This document shows positions 53,292 through 62,330 of a stretch of 64,000 nucleotides of DNA, piece by piece; position 1 is the first letter of the stretch, and every line of letters begins with the position of its first letter. The translations under genes and the position numbers were made by a program. The notes under the pieces are model-generated. The model ran no database searches and had not been told where the DNA came from. It saw only the letters and a list, made by a program, of their open reading frames with translations. Source of the stretch: Pseudooceanicola sediminis (GTDB lineage: Bacteria; Pseudomonadota; Alphaproteobacteria; Rhodobacterales; Rhodobacteraceae); contig NZ_QWJJ01000010.1 in assembly GCF_003575965.1 (NCBI RefSeq), positions 1-64,000 on the forward strand. Direction: 5' to 3'.

Positions 53292-55037
53292 TCAGGTCAG
53301 GTGGTTCAGCGCCGGATCCTCGCCTTCCCGGTTCAGGTCCCGCACGCTGACGGGAGTATCCTGCGCCTTGGCGAAAGACCAGCGAATGCGGGTCGCATAC
53401 TCCAAAGCGCGGCCAGAGAGAACAATCTGTTTGCTCGCGCGGGGCCTGATCCGGTTCTTTTCCAGAAAAACCGATGGCTCCAGCGTCAGATCGTACGCCC
53501 CGTCATGGCGAAACACCCAGACCTCGCCACTTTTCAGCGCCAGCGAGACCGCGGCGCCACCCATGTCCAGATGCGCCTCGACCTCGGGGTGCAGGTGGAA
53601 CCGCAGGTCAAAGGGCACACCCTGGAGGCCACGCGCATCCATCACCCTGTCGAAGCGTTTCCTGTCCGCATCCTCAAGGCACAACAGCATGTCCTGCCCC
53701 GTCAGATCGCGCCCGTCGAACCCCAGTTCGAGCCGGCGGGCGTGGGTCAGGCCGGTGGCGCGCAGATAGCCGTCGTGACCGCCCTCGAACTGCACGCCCT
53801 CCGGCGTATGGCTCATTTCCATCGGCACGTTCCGGGGGCCGTCCTCCAACTCTGGCGCGCGCCGACCAGACGCGACCCGCGCCGAGGAGTTGCCATCCAG
53901 CACCAGCGTCGAATGGCTGGGGGTGGCCCGCCCGGCGCTGCGCCAGTCCTGGCCAAAGCTTTCGCCGGAACCGCAGTTGACCACCAACGCCCGCCGCCCC
54001 GACGTCAGCTCGAACGCGAGTGTCGAGGCATGGGCGTTCAGGCTGGCGCGGCCCCTGGGTGGGGGGCTGGCATCGACGATCACGCTGGTGCGGCCGGCCG
54101 ACAGGCGCGCGTAGCCCATCGACAGCCCATCGGGCTGCGCATAGCTGACACCGCTGTCGGCCAATGCCTGATCCAGCCGTCCCTCGGGCCCGCGCCCGCC
54201 ACCATGAAACCGTGCCAGGCTTCCATCGGCATGGCGCAACGTGCGCAGCGTCGGCGCAATTCGCTGAATCGCCGCCAGATGCGCAGGTCCCACCCGCCGC
54301 TCCGCCTCCTCAAGCGCGGCAGCGGCCCAGCTGAGCAATGTGAACACCTCGAGCAATTCTTCGGGATTGCGCGTCGGCAAGCCGCCTTGTGCGTCGATCT
54401 GGTCGACCGCCTCGCGCTCCAGCGCCTTTTGCGCCGCCGCGACGTGCTCTTCCATGCCGCGCAGGGCAAGGCCGGCGTAGATCAGGCCGGTCAGCGCCTC
54501 GACGCGGGGCAGACCGGGGCGCGCCGCCTGCCAGCGCCGCGACAGAAAGATCGTCTGCTGCCCGAGACTGAGGAAAAAGGCCTGCGACGCCGCTGGGGGC
54601 TGGTTGCGCAACAGGAACAGGGCGTGGTTGATCCAGCGGATCAGGCGGCGCCCCGCCAGGTCGGGCACCCAGCCGGGGCCACGGCCACGCCCGAAACGGG
54701 CGATCCAGCCCCAGGTCCAGTCCTGCGCGCGCGCCCGCGCCGCAGGGTCAGGCACCGCCGCCAGATCATCCAGCCAGGCAAAACCGTGCACGTCTTCGAC
54801 GAAACTGTAATCGGGGGCCGCGACATCCCAGATCGAGGTATCCTCGGCCTCGACCAGATATCCGGCGAACAGGAAGTTTCCCGCCATCAACTGTCGCCCC
54901 CGCGCGACACTGCCCACGGTGCGCGGTTCGGGCTGAGAGGTGAACGCGGTGGCAGGCCGGGCGCGCACGGCACGCCAAGCGTAAAAGCGGTTCAGAAACC
55001 GCGCGCTGCGGGTCGCATGGGCCTCGGATGATACCAT
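53292..55037 (-). CDS. Heparinase II/III family protein
   Basis: 581 aa. An N-terminal alpha-toroid part (W-A-W-/R-W-I-N-H-A-L-F-L and [11 protein letters not shown]) leads to the heparinase II/III C-terminal domain (from about 320), with H-A-S-T-L-A-F-E-L near 360 and S-H-S-T-L-V-L-D-G. Known members are polysaccharide lyases, but this gene sits in a housekeeping block (rsmB, purH, lspA) conserved in Rhodobacterales without other sugar genes, so an envelope-related role is likely. No signal peptide is obvious. Confidence 0.85.
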   Translation of the reverse strand: MVSSEAHATRSARFLNRFYAWRAVRARPATAFTSQPEPRTVGSVARGRQLMAGNFLFAGYLVEAEDTSIWDVAAPDYSFVEDVHGFAWLDDLAAVPDPAARARAQDWTWGWIARFGRGRGPGWVPDLAGRRLIRWINHALFLLRNQPPAASQAFFLSLGQQTIFLSRRWQAARPGLPRVEALTGLIYAGLALRGMEEHVAAAQKALEREAVDQIDAQGGLPTRNPEELLEVFTLLSWAAAALEEAERRVGPAHLAAIQRIAPTLRTLRHADGSLARFHGGGRGPEGRLDQALADSGVSYAQPDGLSMGYARLSAGRTSVIVDASPPPRGRASLNAHASTLAFELTSGRRALVVNCGSGESFGQDWRSAGRATPSHSTLVLDGNSSARVASGRRAPELEDGPRNVPMEMSHTPEGVQFEGGHDGYLRATGLTHARRLELGFDGRDLTGQDMLLCLEDADRKRFDRVMDARGLQGVPFDLRFHLHPEVEAHLDMGGAAVSLALKSGEVWVFRHDGAYDLTLEPSVFLEKNRIRPRASKQIVLSGRALEYATRIRWSFAKAQDTPVSVRDLNREGEDPALNHLT

Positions 55038-55156
55038 CTGCCTGCCTCTGTCGCTGATCGACCGACACTCTTTCGGCGTCTTGCTGCAGTCTAGCCTGCG
55101 GGCCTGTCCCTGTCATGCGACAATCGGATCACGTCCGCCATCCGGTGGCGCGGCCA

Positions 55157-56515
55157 TCAGTCCTTGCGCATTACCGCCATGTAGAAACCGTCCATTCCGC
55201 CCTGCTCTGCCCAGAGATCGGGCGTCAGGCGCAGGCCGCCCTCTTCGGTGATCCAGGCCGGGTCTATGCCGGGTCGTTCCAGCGCCGCGCGATCCACGCT
55301 CAGACCGGGGTGACGCTGCAACGCCTCCTCGATATGGCATTCGCCCTCGTCCGGGATAAGCGAGCAGGTGCAGAAGACCAGCCGCCCACCGGGGGCCAGC
55401 AGACCAAGGGCATGATCCAGCATCGCCTCTTGCAGGCCGATCAGTTCGCCAATCTCGGCCCCGTCGCGGGCCAGCGGCAGATCCGGGTGGCGGCGAATCG
55501 TGCCGGTGGCCGAACAGGGCGCATCCAGCAGGACGGCGTCGTATTGCCCGTCGACCTGCAACGCATCACCTGCCAGCACGTCGGCCGCAAGGCCGGTGCG
55601 CGCCAGGTTCTGCTCCAGCCTCTTCAGACGATGCGCCGAAATATCCAGCGCGGTGACCGTTGCCCCCGTCGCCGCCAGTTGCAGCGTCTTGCCCCCCGGT
55701 GCGGCGCAGAGATCAATCACCCGCTCGCCCGGCTTGGCCGCCAGCAACATGGCAGGCAGGGCAGCGGCAGCGTCCTGCACCCACCACGCGCCCTCGTCAT
55801 AGCCCGGCAGCGCCGAAACCTGCACACCGGCCTCAAGGCGAATCGACCCGGTCGGCAGCAGCGCGCCGTTCACCTTCTCGGCCCACTCCGCAGCCGTGGC
55901 GGGATCGCGCGGTGTCAGGTCCAGCGCGGCACCGGCAGCATGGGCCGCCTCGAAGGCCAGCAGGCGTTCGCTGCCATATGCCTCGACCAGCGGGTCACGC
56001 AGCCAGTCCGGCAGGCGCGGATTGCGCAGCTTGTTCCACTGCACCTCTCCGGCATCCGCGATCTTGCGCAGAACGGCGTTCACCAGCCCCTTGAGGTGAC
56101 CCAACTGGGGCAGATTGTTGGTCATCTGCACCAGGTCGTTGACCACGCCATGCGCGGCCCCCCCGGTGCCCAGTTCATAGGTGCCAAGGCGCAGGATGTT
56201 CAGAACCGGCAGAGGCGGCTGTTTTTGCAGAGGTTTGGCCAGCATCCTGTCACAGCGCTCCAGCCAGCGCAGCGTTTCGGTGGCCAACCGCAGGGCACGG
56301 GCGCGTTCAGGCGGATCCAGACGGCCCAGCCAGGGGGCTTCGCGCAGGTCCGACAGCAGGCGCGGCTCGTCCCCCAGCACGTCGTTCAGCATCCGCACGG
56401 CGGCTTCGCGCGCCGAGGGGATACGCTGCGGCGTCTCGCGCCGGGGTGCGGCGGAATTTTGGCGCGGACCGCGCGGATTGCCCTTGCGCGGCGGGGTCGA
56501 GCGATGAGAGGGCAT
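55157..56515 (-). CDS. rsmB: RsmB/NOP-family RNA (cytosine-5) methyltransferase
   Basis: 452 aa. N-terminal NusB-like RNA-binding domain (residues about 25-170), then the SAM domain with I-D-L-C-A-A-P-G-G-K-T near 255, L-D-A-P-C-S-A-T-G-T-I-R (catalytic Cys) near 322, and a final F-C-T-C-S-L motif with the second Cys. RsmB makes m5C967 in 16S rRNA. The first 25 residues are Arg/Pro-rich. It is divergent from the DUF1674 gene, with 63 bp between the starts. Confidence 0.92.
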   Translation of the reverse strand: MPSHRSTPPRKGNPRGPRQNSAAPRRETPQRIPSAREAAVRMLNDVLGDEPRLLSDLREAPWLGRLDPPERARALRLATETLRWLERCDRMLAKPLQKQPPLPVLNILRLGTYELGTGGAAHGVVNDLVQMTNNLPQLGHLKGLVNAVLRKIADAGEVQWNKLRNPRLPDWLRDPLVEAYGSERLLAFEAAHAAGAALDLTPRDPATAAEWAEKVNGALLPTGSIRLEAGVQVSALPGYDEGAWWVQDAAAALPAMLLAAKPGERVIDLCAAPGGKTLQLAATGATVTALDISAHRLKRLEQNLARTGLAADVLAGDALQVDGQYDAVLLDAPCSATGTIRRHPDLPLARDGAEIGELIGLQEAMLDHALGLLAPGGRLVFCTCSLIPDEGECHIEEALQRHPGLSVDRAALERPGIDPAWITEEGGLRLTPDLWAEQGGMDGFYMAVMRKD

Positions 56516-56578
56516 GGCAGCCTCCTTGCGACGGATCAGGGCGCGCGTATAACATGGCTTCAGCCGAAAGGAACATCC

Positions 56579-56791
56579 ATGTCACAGGACCAGACACCGC
56601 AGGTCGATATCGCAGAGCCGAAACCGGAGCTGCCCCCCGCCGCCCAGCGCGCCTTGGCCGAAGCTGCCGAACGCCGCGCCGTGATGGAAGCTGAGGCGAA
56701 GTCCCGCGCCAAGGAATACGGGGGCCGCGATGGCCCCGAACCCGTTCGCTATGGCGACTGGGAGAGCAAGGGCCTCGCCATCGATTTCTGA
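56579..56791 (+). CDS. DUF1674 protein (SdhAF4-like assembly factor)
   Basis: 70 aa soluble protein. The C-terminal half carries the conserved E-Y-G-G-R-D-G-P-E-P-V-R-Y-G-D-W-E-S-K-G and ends I-D-F, the pattern of DUF1674/SDHAF4. The eukaryotic relative chaperones flavinated SdhA before complex II assembly; a similar task is likely here but unproven. The ATG at 56579 has AAAGGAA 6 nt upstream. It is too short to be seen if only long frames are read. Confidence 0.88.
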   Translation: MSQDQTPQVDIAEPKPELPPAAQRALAEAAERRAVMEAEAKSRAKEYGGRDGPEPVRYGDWESKGLAIDF

Positions 56792-56859
56792 AAACGACGC
56801 CTGAGATCGGGTCACAGCGCGGCAGTACGCCTGCGCCACGCGCCACGCCCCTTGCGGCC

Positions 56860-57621
56860 CTATTCGCCGGCGGGTCTGTCCTCGACAACGCCGACGATCG
56901 GACCCATCTGGCGCCCCCAGTCGTTGCGCCCCAAATCGGGGGCGTACAGGCGCGAGATATTGCCATCCAGGAACAGCGCCTGCGGCAACTTCAGCCCGTC
57001 GCGGAAATAGCTGGCGAATTCGTGGAAACTGACGGCATTGCGCGAAATGACGAAAACCGCCCGCTTGCCATCGGCGCTGGTGCCTACCCCGTTGCGGATA
57101 TAGCGCGACGTACCGTCGGGCAGGAACCTGGGGTGCAATTCACCGTCGATCACCAGCATCGGGCCGGATTGCGTGGCATAAAGGCACTGTGGGTGTTCTT
57201 TCTCGAATCGCAGCGTTTCCAAGACGCGGGCCCGGTGGGCCGTCAGGCACAGCACGCCGTTTGGCAGCAGGCCGAAATTGCCCGGTCCGGCGTTGGGGAC
57301 GACGCGCATCAACTCCTCGCCATCCTCGACGTAGTGACCGACCGGCGCGCGATCCTCGTGATACATCCCCGCGTTCATAGCAAAGGCCAACTGCTTGCCC
57401 TCGCCCGCCAGGCGCGCATTCACGGCGGCGAAATCGCCGTAGGGCCTGCCACCGGGATCATACAGGAACAGGCGCAACTCGTCCCGTTCGGGCGCGACGG
57501 AGCAGAGGGTATAGCGATTTCCGGCATAGGTCTGGTTGCTGCATTCCAGCGCCCGCGCGGCGGGGGGCGTCAGCAGCGCCATGACGCCTGCGAGGGCGAA
57601 GAGCAGAACGCGAAGCAGCAC
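56860..57621 (-). CDS. Phosphodiester glycosidase family protein
   Basis: 253 aa exported protein with signal peptide (MLLRVLLFALAGVMALLTPP). The NAGPA/phosphodiester-glycosidase domain shows A-M-N-A-G-M-Y-H, V-I-S-R-N-A-V-S-F-H-E-F and L-F-L-D-G-N-I-S-R-L-Y near the end. The human relative uncovers mannose-6-phosphate by removing GlcNAc; bacterial members are little studied. It follows rbfA after 5 nt and is probably co-transcribed with it. Substrate unknown, perhaps an envelope glycan. Confidence 0.85.
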   Translation of the reverse strand: MLLRVLLFALAGVMALLTPPAARALECSNQTYAGNRYTLCSVAPERDELRLFLYDPGGRPYGDFAAVNARLAGEGKQLAFAMNAGMYHEDRAPVGHYVEDGEELMRVVPNAGPGNFGLLPNGVLCLTAHRARVLETLRFEKEHPQCLYATQSGPMLVIDGELHPRFLPDGTSRYIRNGVGTSADGKRAVFVISRNAVSFHEFASYFRDGLKLPQALFLDGNISRLYAPDLGRNDWGRQMGPIVGVVEDRPAGE

Positions 57622-57626
57622 GGGCG

Positions 57627-58049
57627 CTACTCGTCCTCCTCCGCATCCTCGTCCGAGGCGGCGACATCGCGTCGCACGGTTTCATCCGAAAACAGGCGGC
57701 GCGATTCGTCCAGCCGGTCAAAGGTATCGTCGGGACGGAACCGCAGATCCGGCGTGAACTTCAGGTTCAGCTTCTTGCCGATGGCGCGGCGCAGCTCGCC
57801 CTTGTTCTTGGCCAGCAGGGCAATCGCCTCGTCAACGTTCGACCCGCCCAGCGGCATGACATAGGCCGTCGCGATCTTGAGGTCGTTGCTGATGCGCACC
57901 TCGCCCACCGTGATCGACATGCGGTTCAGGTCCGGTTCGTGGATGTCGCCACGTTGCAGGACCTCAGATATCGCACGCCGCACGGTTTCGCCGATGCGAA
58001 GCTGGCGCTGTGAGGGGCCGGAGCCATCCTGGAAACTGTTCTTGCTCAT
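57627..58049 (-). CDS. rbfA: Ribosome-binding factor A
   Basis: 140 aa. It assists maturation of the 30S subunit (16S rRNA 5' end). KH-like fold with Q-R-Q-L-R-I-G-E-T-V-R-R-A-I-S-E-V-L, V-G-E-V-R-I-S-N-D-L-K-I-A-T-A-Y-V and P-D-L-R-F-R-P-D-D-T-F; it ends in an acidic tail (DEDAEEDE). The start at 58049 matches relatives beginning M-x-K-N-x-F-Q; a further ATG lies three codons upstream. It is divergent from dapB. Confidence 0.93.
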   Translation of the reverse strand: MSKNSFQDGSGPSQRQLRIGETVRRAISEVLQRGDIHEPDLNRMSITVGEVRISNDLKIATAYVMPLGGSNVDEAIALLAKNKGELRRAIGKKLNLKFTPDLRFRPDDTFDRLDESRRLFSDETVRRDVAASDEDAEEDE

Positions 58050-58192
58050 GGCCTGCATCTAGAGCCTTGCGCAGCGTTTGCCAAGTCAACTCATATTGCA
58101 CGGCCCTCCCGGCGGCGCGAATGGCTTTACCGCCCGCACGCGCGCAGGGTAGGAAGGCCGCAATCACGCAGTGACAGCGAAAGAGGCAGGAC

Positions 58193-59023
58193 ATGAGCGG
58201 CCAAGACAACAGCACCACACCCGGCATCGTGATCACCGGCGCTTCGGGGCGCATGGGGCAGATGCTGATCCGCACCGTCCTGGCCAGCGACCGTGTGCAC
58301 CTTGCCGGCGCAGTCGATCGCAGCGGCCACGACTGGATCGGCCGTGACGTGGGCGAGGCATTGGGCGGCAGCGCCGTCGGCGTCATCGTCACCGACGACG
58401 CGCTCGAGGCGTTTGCGAAAGCGCAGGCGGTGATCGACTTTACCGCCCCGGCTGCCACCGTGGAATTTGCCGGCCTGGCGGCCCAGGCCCGCGCGGTGCA
58501 CGTCATCGGCACCACCGGCCTCAACGATGAAGATATCGACGCCATTTCCCGCGCTGCCCGCCACGCGGTGATCGTACGCGCCGGCAACATGAGCCTCGGC
58601 GTCAACCTGCTGACCCAGCTGACGAAAAAGGTCGCGGCCGCGCTGGATGCCGATTTCGATATCGAGGTGATCGAATACCATCACAACCGCAAGGTCGACG
58701 CCCCGTCCGGTACCGCACTGATGCTGGGCGAAGCTGCGGCCGAGGGCCGCGGCGTGGTGCTGGAAGAGGTTGCCGACCGGGGCCGTGACGGCATAACCGG
58801 CGCGCGCGAGGCCGGGCATATCGGCTTTTCGGCGATCCGTGCAGGGGCCATCATCGGGGAGCACGATGTGATGTTCGCGTCGCAGAGCGAACGCATCATC
58901 CTGCGCCACGTGGCCGAGGATCGCAGCGTCTTTGCCAATGGCGCGCTGCGGGCCGCGATCTGGGGCCAGGACAAGGCACCCGGGGCCTATGACATGCTCG
59001 ACGTGCTGGGCCTGAACGACTGA
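58193..59023 (+). CDS. dapB: 4-hydroxy-tetrahydrodipicolinate reductase
   Basis: 276 aa, third step of the DAP/lysine pathway. N-terminal dinucleotide fold G-A-S-G-R-M-G-Q; active-site [16 protein letters not shown] with the catalytic His pair and Lys. It serves the same pathway as dapE and dapD in this window. The ATG at 58193 has GAGGCAGGA upstream; the 143-bp gap to rbfA holds both promoters. Confidence 0.96.
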   Translation: MSGQDNSTTPGIVITGASGRMGQMLIRTVLASDRVHLAGAVDRSGHDWIGRDVGEALGGSAVGVIVTDDALEAFAKAQAVIDFTAPAATVEFAGLAAQARAVHVIGTTGLNDEDIDAISRAARHAVIVRAGNMSLGVNLLTQLTKKVAAALDADFDIEVIEYHHNRKVDAPSGTALMLGEAAAEGRGVVLEEVADRGRDGITGAREAGHIGFSAIRAGAIIGEHDVMFASQSERIILRHVAEDRSVFANGALRAAIWGQDKAPGAYDMLDVLGLND

Positions 59024-59225
59024 CCCGGCGCGCGTCGGCGGGGATGTTGCCTTTACGTCACCGTCGAGAGCAGATAGGCTGCGAGCGAGAGTTACACATG
59101 TATCCCAGCACCTTGGTCGCTCATGAAAATCGGTGTGTTGCATCGAAAATCCCCGCCCGACGACGCTACACTGAATCGGCACAAAATGGCCTGACGCCAG
59201 AAATTGTGCCAAACAGATTGAACCA

Positions 59226-59642
59226 ATGACAGACTTCCCGCGTATGAAGGGGATGAGAGTTCCCCATTTCAAATTTTCCGCTGTCCTTGCCGTCGGACTT
59301 GCGCTGGTCCTCGGCACCGGAGTCGCCCCCGGTGTGGCACGCGCGCAGGAGTTCGAGCGGATCAAGTCCCAGTCGGAGTTCCTCGCCCTGGTCGGCAGGT
59401 CCGACCTCAGGAATCTCGGCGTCACGCTTCAGGTGCGCCAGAACGGCTCGATCCGCGGCAGCGCCTTCGGTCGACGCGTCACCGGCAGCTGGACATGGAA
59501 GGACGGGTATTTCTGCCGCGCCATGTCCTGGGGGTCGACGGTCTTTCCGATGAACTGCCAGACTGTCGGCCTGATGGCCAATACCCTGCGTTTCACCGCC
59601 GACAAAGGAAAGGGCGAGACCGCCGACCTGCGCCTTCGCTAG
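59226..59642 (+). CDS. Small secreted protein downstream of dapB
   Basis: 138 aa, no name recognised. A signal peptide (hydrophobic [20 protein letters not shown], cut near A-R-A-Q) is followed by a beta-rich domain of about 95 residues with [19 protein letters not shown] and [12 protein letters not shown], and two Cys. Relatives next to dapB in other Rhodobacterales are sometimes mislabelled dihydrodipicolinate reductase from their position; nothing here supports that. The start may instead be ATG 59247 or 59253. Confidence 0.75.
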   Translation: MTDFPRMKGMRVPHFKFSAVLAVGLALVLGTGVAPGVARAQEFERIKSQSEFLALVGRSDLRNLGVTLQVRQNGSIRGSAFGRRVTGSWTWKDGYFCRAMSWGSTVFPMNCQTVGLMANTLRFTADKGKGETADLRLR

Positions 59643-59932
59643 GTCGGGGCCAGCGATGCCCGCCACATCGGCCTCACCGGGCGGGCGTCAACAATAGGCG
59701 GCGGCTCTCTTTCCCTGACGGAGCCATTTCCCTAACGGAGCCATGGCGACCGGCATTCCCGCCGGTGCCCCCACCTGCGCCGCTGCGGCGAAATCGGACT
59801 CGCCGGGCCGCGTGGCGCCCGAAGGTCGATGCCAGAGATCTTGACGTGGTCAGAAATCTTGACGTGGCGGGCGCCGCCCTTTACCTGACCGGCCTTCGAC
59901 AGCATTCGCAGTTAGGTACAAGGACGGGCGGC

Positions 59933-60847
59933 ATGGCACGCAAACGCAAGGGTCGCGATATTTCCGGCTGGCTGGTGATCGACAAACCGGCGGGGATCAC
60001 TTCCAACGCCGTCGTCAACAAGGTCCGCTGGGCGTTCAACGCCAACAAGGCGGGCCATGCGGGCACCCTCGATCCCGATGCCACCGGCGTTCTGGCCGTG
60101 GCCCTGGGCGAGGCGACAAAGACCGTGCCCTATATAACCGACGCGCTGAAGGCCTATGTCTTTACCGTGCGCCTCGGACAGGCCACCAATACAGACGATG
60201 CCGAGGGCGAGGTGATCGCGACCAGCGACCAGCGCCCCACCGACGCAGAGATCGAGGCCGCGCTGGCCCCCTTCGTCGGGGACATCATGCAGGTGCCGCC
60301 GCAGTTTTCCGCCGTCAAGATCGACGGCCAGCGCGCCTACAAGCTGGCGCGCGAGGGCGAAGAGATGGATATCGCCGCCCGGCCCCTGTTTGTCGACAGC
60401 CTCGTGTTGCTGGAACGTCCCGACGCCGACCACGTCACCCTGGAAATGGTCTGCGGCAAGGGCGGGTATGTCCGTGCCATCGCCCGCGACCTGGGTGCGG
60501 CGCTCGGCTGTTACGGGCATGTACGAGAGCTGCGCCGCACCTGGTCCGGCCCGTTCGATGTCGACGACAGCGTGTCCTTTGAACATATCGAGGCGAACGC
60601 CCGCACACCCGAGCTGGACGCACATCTGCTGCCGCTTCAGCTGGGTCTGGCGGATCTGCCCGAGCTGCGGGCAACGGCCGAGGGCGCGGCAAAGCTGCGG
60701 CACGGCAACCCCGGCATGGTGATCGCGGCGAATGTCGAATTCGGGGACGAATGCTGGGCCAGCTTCGAGGGCACGCCCGTCGCCGTCGGCACCTATCGCG
60801 CGGGCGAACTGCACCCCAGCCGCGTCTTCAACCTGCCGCAGGCGTGA
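59933..60847 (+). CDS. truB: tRNA pseudouridine(55) synthase
   Basis: 304 aa. It converts U55 in the T-loop of tRNAs. Motif I reads [11 protein letters not shown], and the catalytic Asp lies in [15 protein letters not shown]. The C-terminal part ends in a PUA-like segment ([11 protein letters not shown]). The ATG at 59933 has AAGGACGGG upstream; the longer open frame is not supported. Its TGA overlaps the next gene's GTG. Confidence 0.95.
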   Translation: MARKRKGRDISGWLVIDKPAGITSNAVVNKVRWAFNANKAGHAGTLDPDATGVLAVALGEATKTVPYITDALKAYVFTVRLGQATNTDDAEGEVIATSDQRPTDAEIEAALAPFVGDIMQVPPQFSAVKIDGQRAYKLAREGEEMDIAARPLFVDSLVLLERPDADHVTLEMVCGKGGYVRAIARDLGAALGCYGHVRELRRTWSGPFDVDDSVSFEHIEANARTPELDAHLLPLQLGLADLPELRATAEGAAKLRHGNPGMVIAANVEFGDECWASFEGTPVAVGTYRAGELHPSRVFNLPQA

Positions 60848-61371
60848 GCACCGGGGATCTTGTCGAACGGCGCGCGCAGCGTGGCGACGCGTTCAGCAGT
60901 GCGCTCTATTCGCCCTGCGCCCGCTACCGCTATGCCCTGAGTCGCGAATGGGTGGATGGGCCACGTATCCTCTACGTCATGCTCAACCCCTCGAAGGCGA
61001 CCGAGGCGCAGAACGACCCCACGGTCGAGCGCTGCGAACGGCGGGCACGGGCGTTGGGATTTGGCGGGTTCCGGGTCTGCAACCTGTTCGGCTGGCGCGA
61101 AACCTCGCCCGCGCTGCTCAAGCGGGCTGAACAGCCTGTCGGCCCTGACAATGACAGCGTGCTGCGCCAGAGCGCGGCGTGGCTGGGCACGACCGGCGTG
61201 ATCCTGTGCGGCTGGGGGGTGCATGGCGCGCACCTGGAACGGGGCGCCGAGGTGGCCGACCTGCTGCGCCGCACCGGGCGCCCCCTGCGCCACCTCGGGG
61301 TGACGAAGGACGGGCACCCACGGCATCCGCTCTACGTGGCCTATGCCCAGGCGCTGCTGCCCTGGCAGTGA
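60844..61371 (+). CDS. DUF1643 domain protein
   Basis: 175 aa from a GTG that overlaps the truB stop. Family blocks: [38 protein letters not shown] and [11 protein letters not shown]1643 proteins are small soluble proteins of unknown activity; the location between truB and rpsO is the only functional hint (RNA metabolism or plain hitchhiking). No signal peptide. Confidence 0.88.
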   Translation: MSTGDLVERRAQRGDAFSSALYSPCARYRYALSREWVDGPRILYVMLNPSKATEAQNDPTVERCERRARALGFGGFRVCNLFGWRETSPALLKRAEQPVGPDNDSVLRQSAAWLGTTGVILCGWGVHGAHLERGAEVADLLRRTGRPLRHLGVTKDGHPRHPLYVAYAQALLPWQ

Positions 61372-61372
61372 T

Positions 61373-61404
61373 GCCTCCGGCGGGGATATTTCGAACAGGG
61401 AAAC
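61373..61404. repeat. Dispersed intergenic repeat, copy C
   Basis: GCCTCCGGCGGGGATATTTC followed by GAACAGGGAAAC; it begins one base after the DUF1643 stop. Its last 20 bases match copy D at 24016 exactly. Confidence 0.7.
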
Positions 61405-61584
61405 GGATCGGGGCGTGCCCGGGAGGGGCCGTCGGGAAAAAAAGCTTCCTATCGGGGGGAGAATCCCTTATTTGCGCGCAATCGCCTGGTCTGCCGGAGT
61501 TTGCCGGTGGCCGGACGATGCCTCCATGGACCCTGCTGGACGACATCCCGGCTTGTGCCCCAACCCTTAATCAAGGAGATCCCG

Positions 61585-61854
61585 ATGTCGATCACCGTCG
61601 AAGAAAAAGCCCGCCTGATGAAGGAATACGCAACCAAGGAAGGCGACACCGGTTCGCCCGAAGTCCAGGTTGCCATCCTGTCGTCGCGCATTGCCACGCT
61701 GACCGAGCACTTCAAGACCCACAAGAAGGACAACCACGGTCGCCGTGGCCTTCTGAAAATGGTCGCACAGCGTCGCAAGCTGCTGGATTACCTGAAAGGC
61801 AAGGAAGAGGCGCGTTACACGAACCTCATCCAACGCCTCGGTCTGCGCCGCTAA
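61585..61854 (+). CDS. rpsO: 30S ribosomal protein S15
   Basis: 89 aa, the standard length. Binds 16S rRNA helices in the central domain. [15 protein letters not shown] and [11 protein letters not shown] are the family signature; it ends [22 protein letters not shown] precedes the ATG. It is followed by its own terminator and then pnp, an order shared with many bacteria. Confidence 0.98.
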   Translation: MSITVEEKARLMKEYATKEGDTGSPEVQVAILSSRIATLTEHFKTHKKDNHGRRGLLKMVAQRRKLLDYLKGKEEARYTNLIQRLGLRR

Positions 61855-61900
61855 GCGGACAGGATACAGCGCCCCCGCCGGGGCCCTGTTGCCGACACGA

Positions 61901-61928
61901 CGCCCGCCTCGCAGGAGGCGGGCGTTTT
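61901..61928 (+). terminator. Intrinsic terminator of rpsO
   Basis: CGCCCGCCTC, loop GCAG, GAGGCGGGCG then TTTT; a perfect 10-bp stem 46 nt after the rpsO stop. Partial read-through would supply pnp. Confidence 0.85.
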
Positions 61929-62330
61929 CGTATGCGGCGCCTGCCCCGCGATCGGGGGCCTGCACCGATTTCCGAAGCCGGGAAATGGGGTGTGACGGGG
62001 GCGGCGTCCCGCCGCCCCGCGCCCCTGCGCGGCGGTCTCTCCGGCGGTCCCGGGGCCGTCAGGCGAACAACCGTGGGATGAGCGGCGCGCGCCGGCCCAA
62101 ATGCCCCGGATTGCCCTGCGCGCCATAGGACGCAAGGCGCTGAGTGGTCCGGCCTGCAAGAATTCCGGTTCCCAAAAGGCCAAATCCCGTGTATGCGCGC
62201 ACAATCTGAGACGTGGTGCGAAGACCCCCGCACCGTGAAGCGAAGGATGATGGGGTCGGCGGCAATGGGGCCGCCATGCAAAACGGAAGACCCGGGAGGG
62301 CCCGGGAGTGCTTCCAGTTAGGATACGCTG
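61929..62330 (+). other. Leader/intergenic region upstream of pnp
   Basis: About 400 bp without a credible gene. Several GC-rich inverted repeats occur, including GACCCGGGAGGGCCCGGGAG (about 62290-62309), which folds into a short hairpin just before the ribosome site AGGAT. In E. coli the pnp leader hairpin is cut by RNase III and used for autocontrol; a similar role here is only a guess. Confidence 0.4.

Noticed and set aside
51062-53350. A 762-codon plus-strand frame over lspA and purH
   Set aside because: Antisense to two clear housekeeping genes.
55115-56791. A long plus-strand frame ending at the DUF1674 stop
   Set aside because: Only the last 70 codons are real; the rest is antisense to rsmB.
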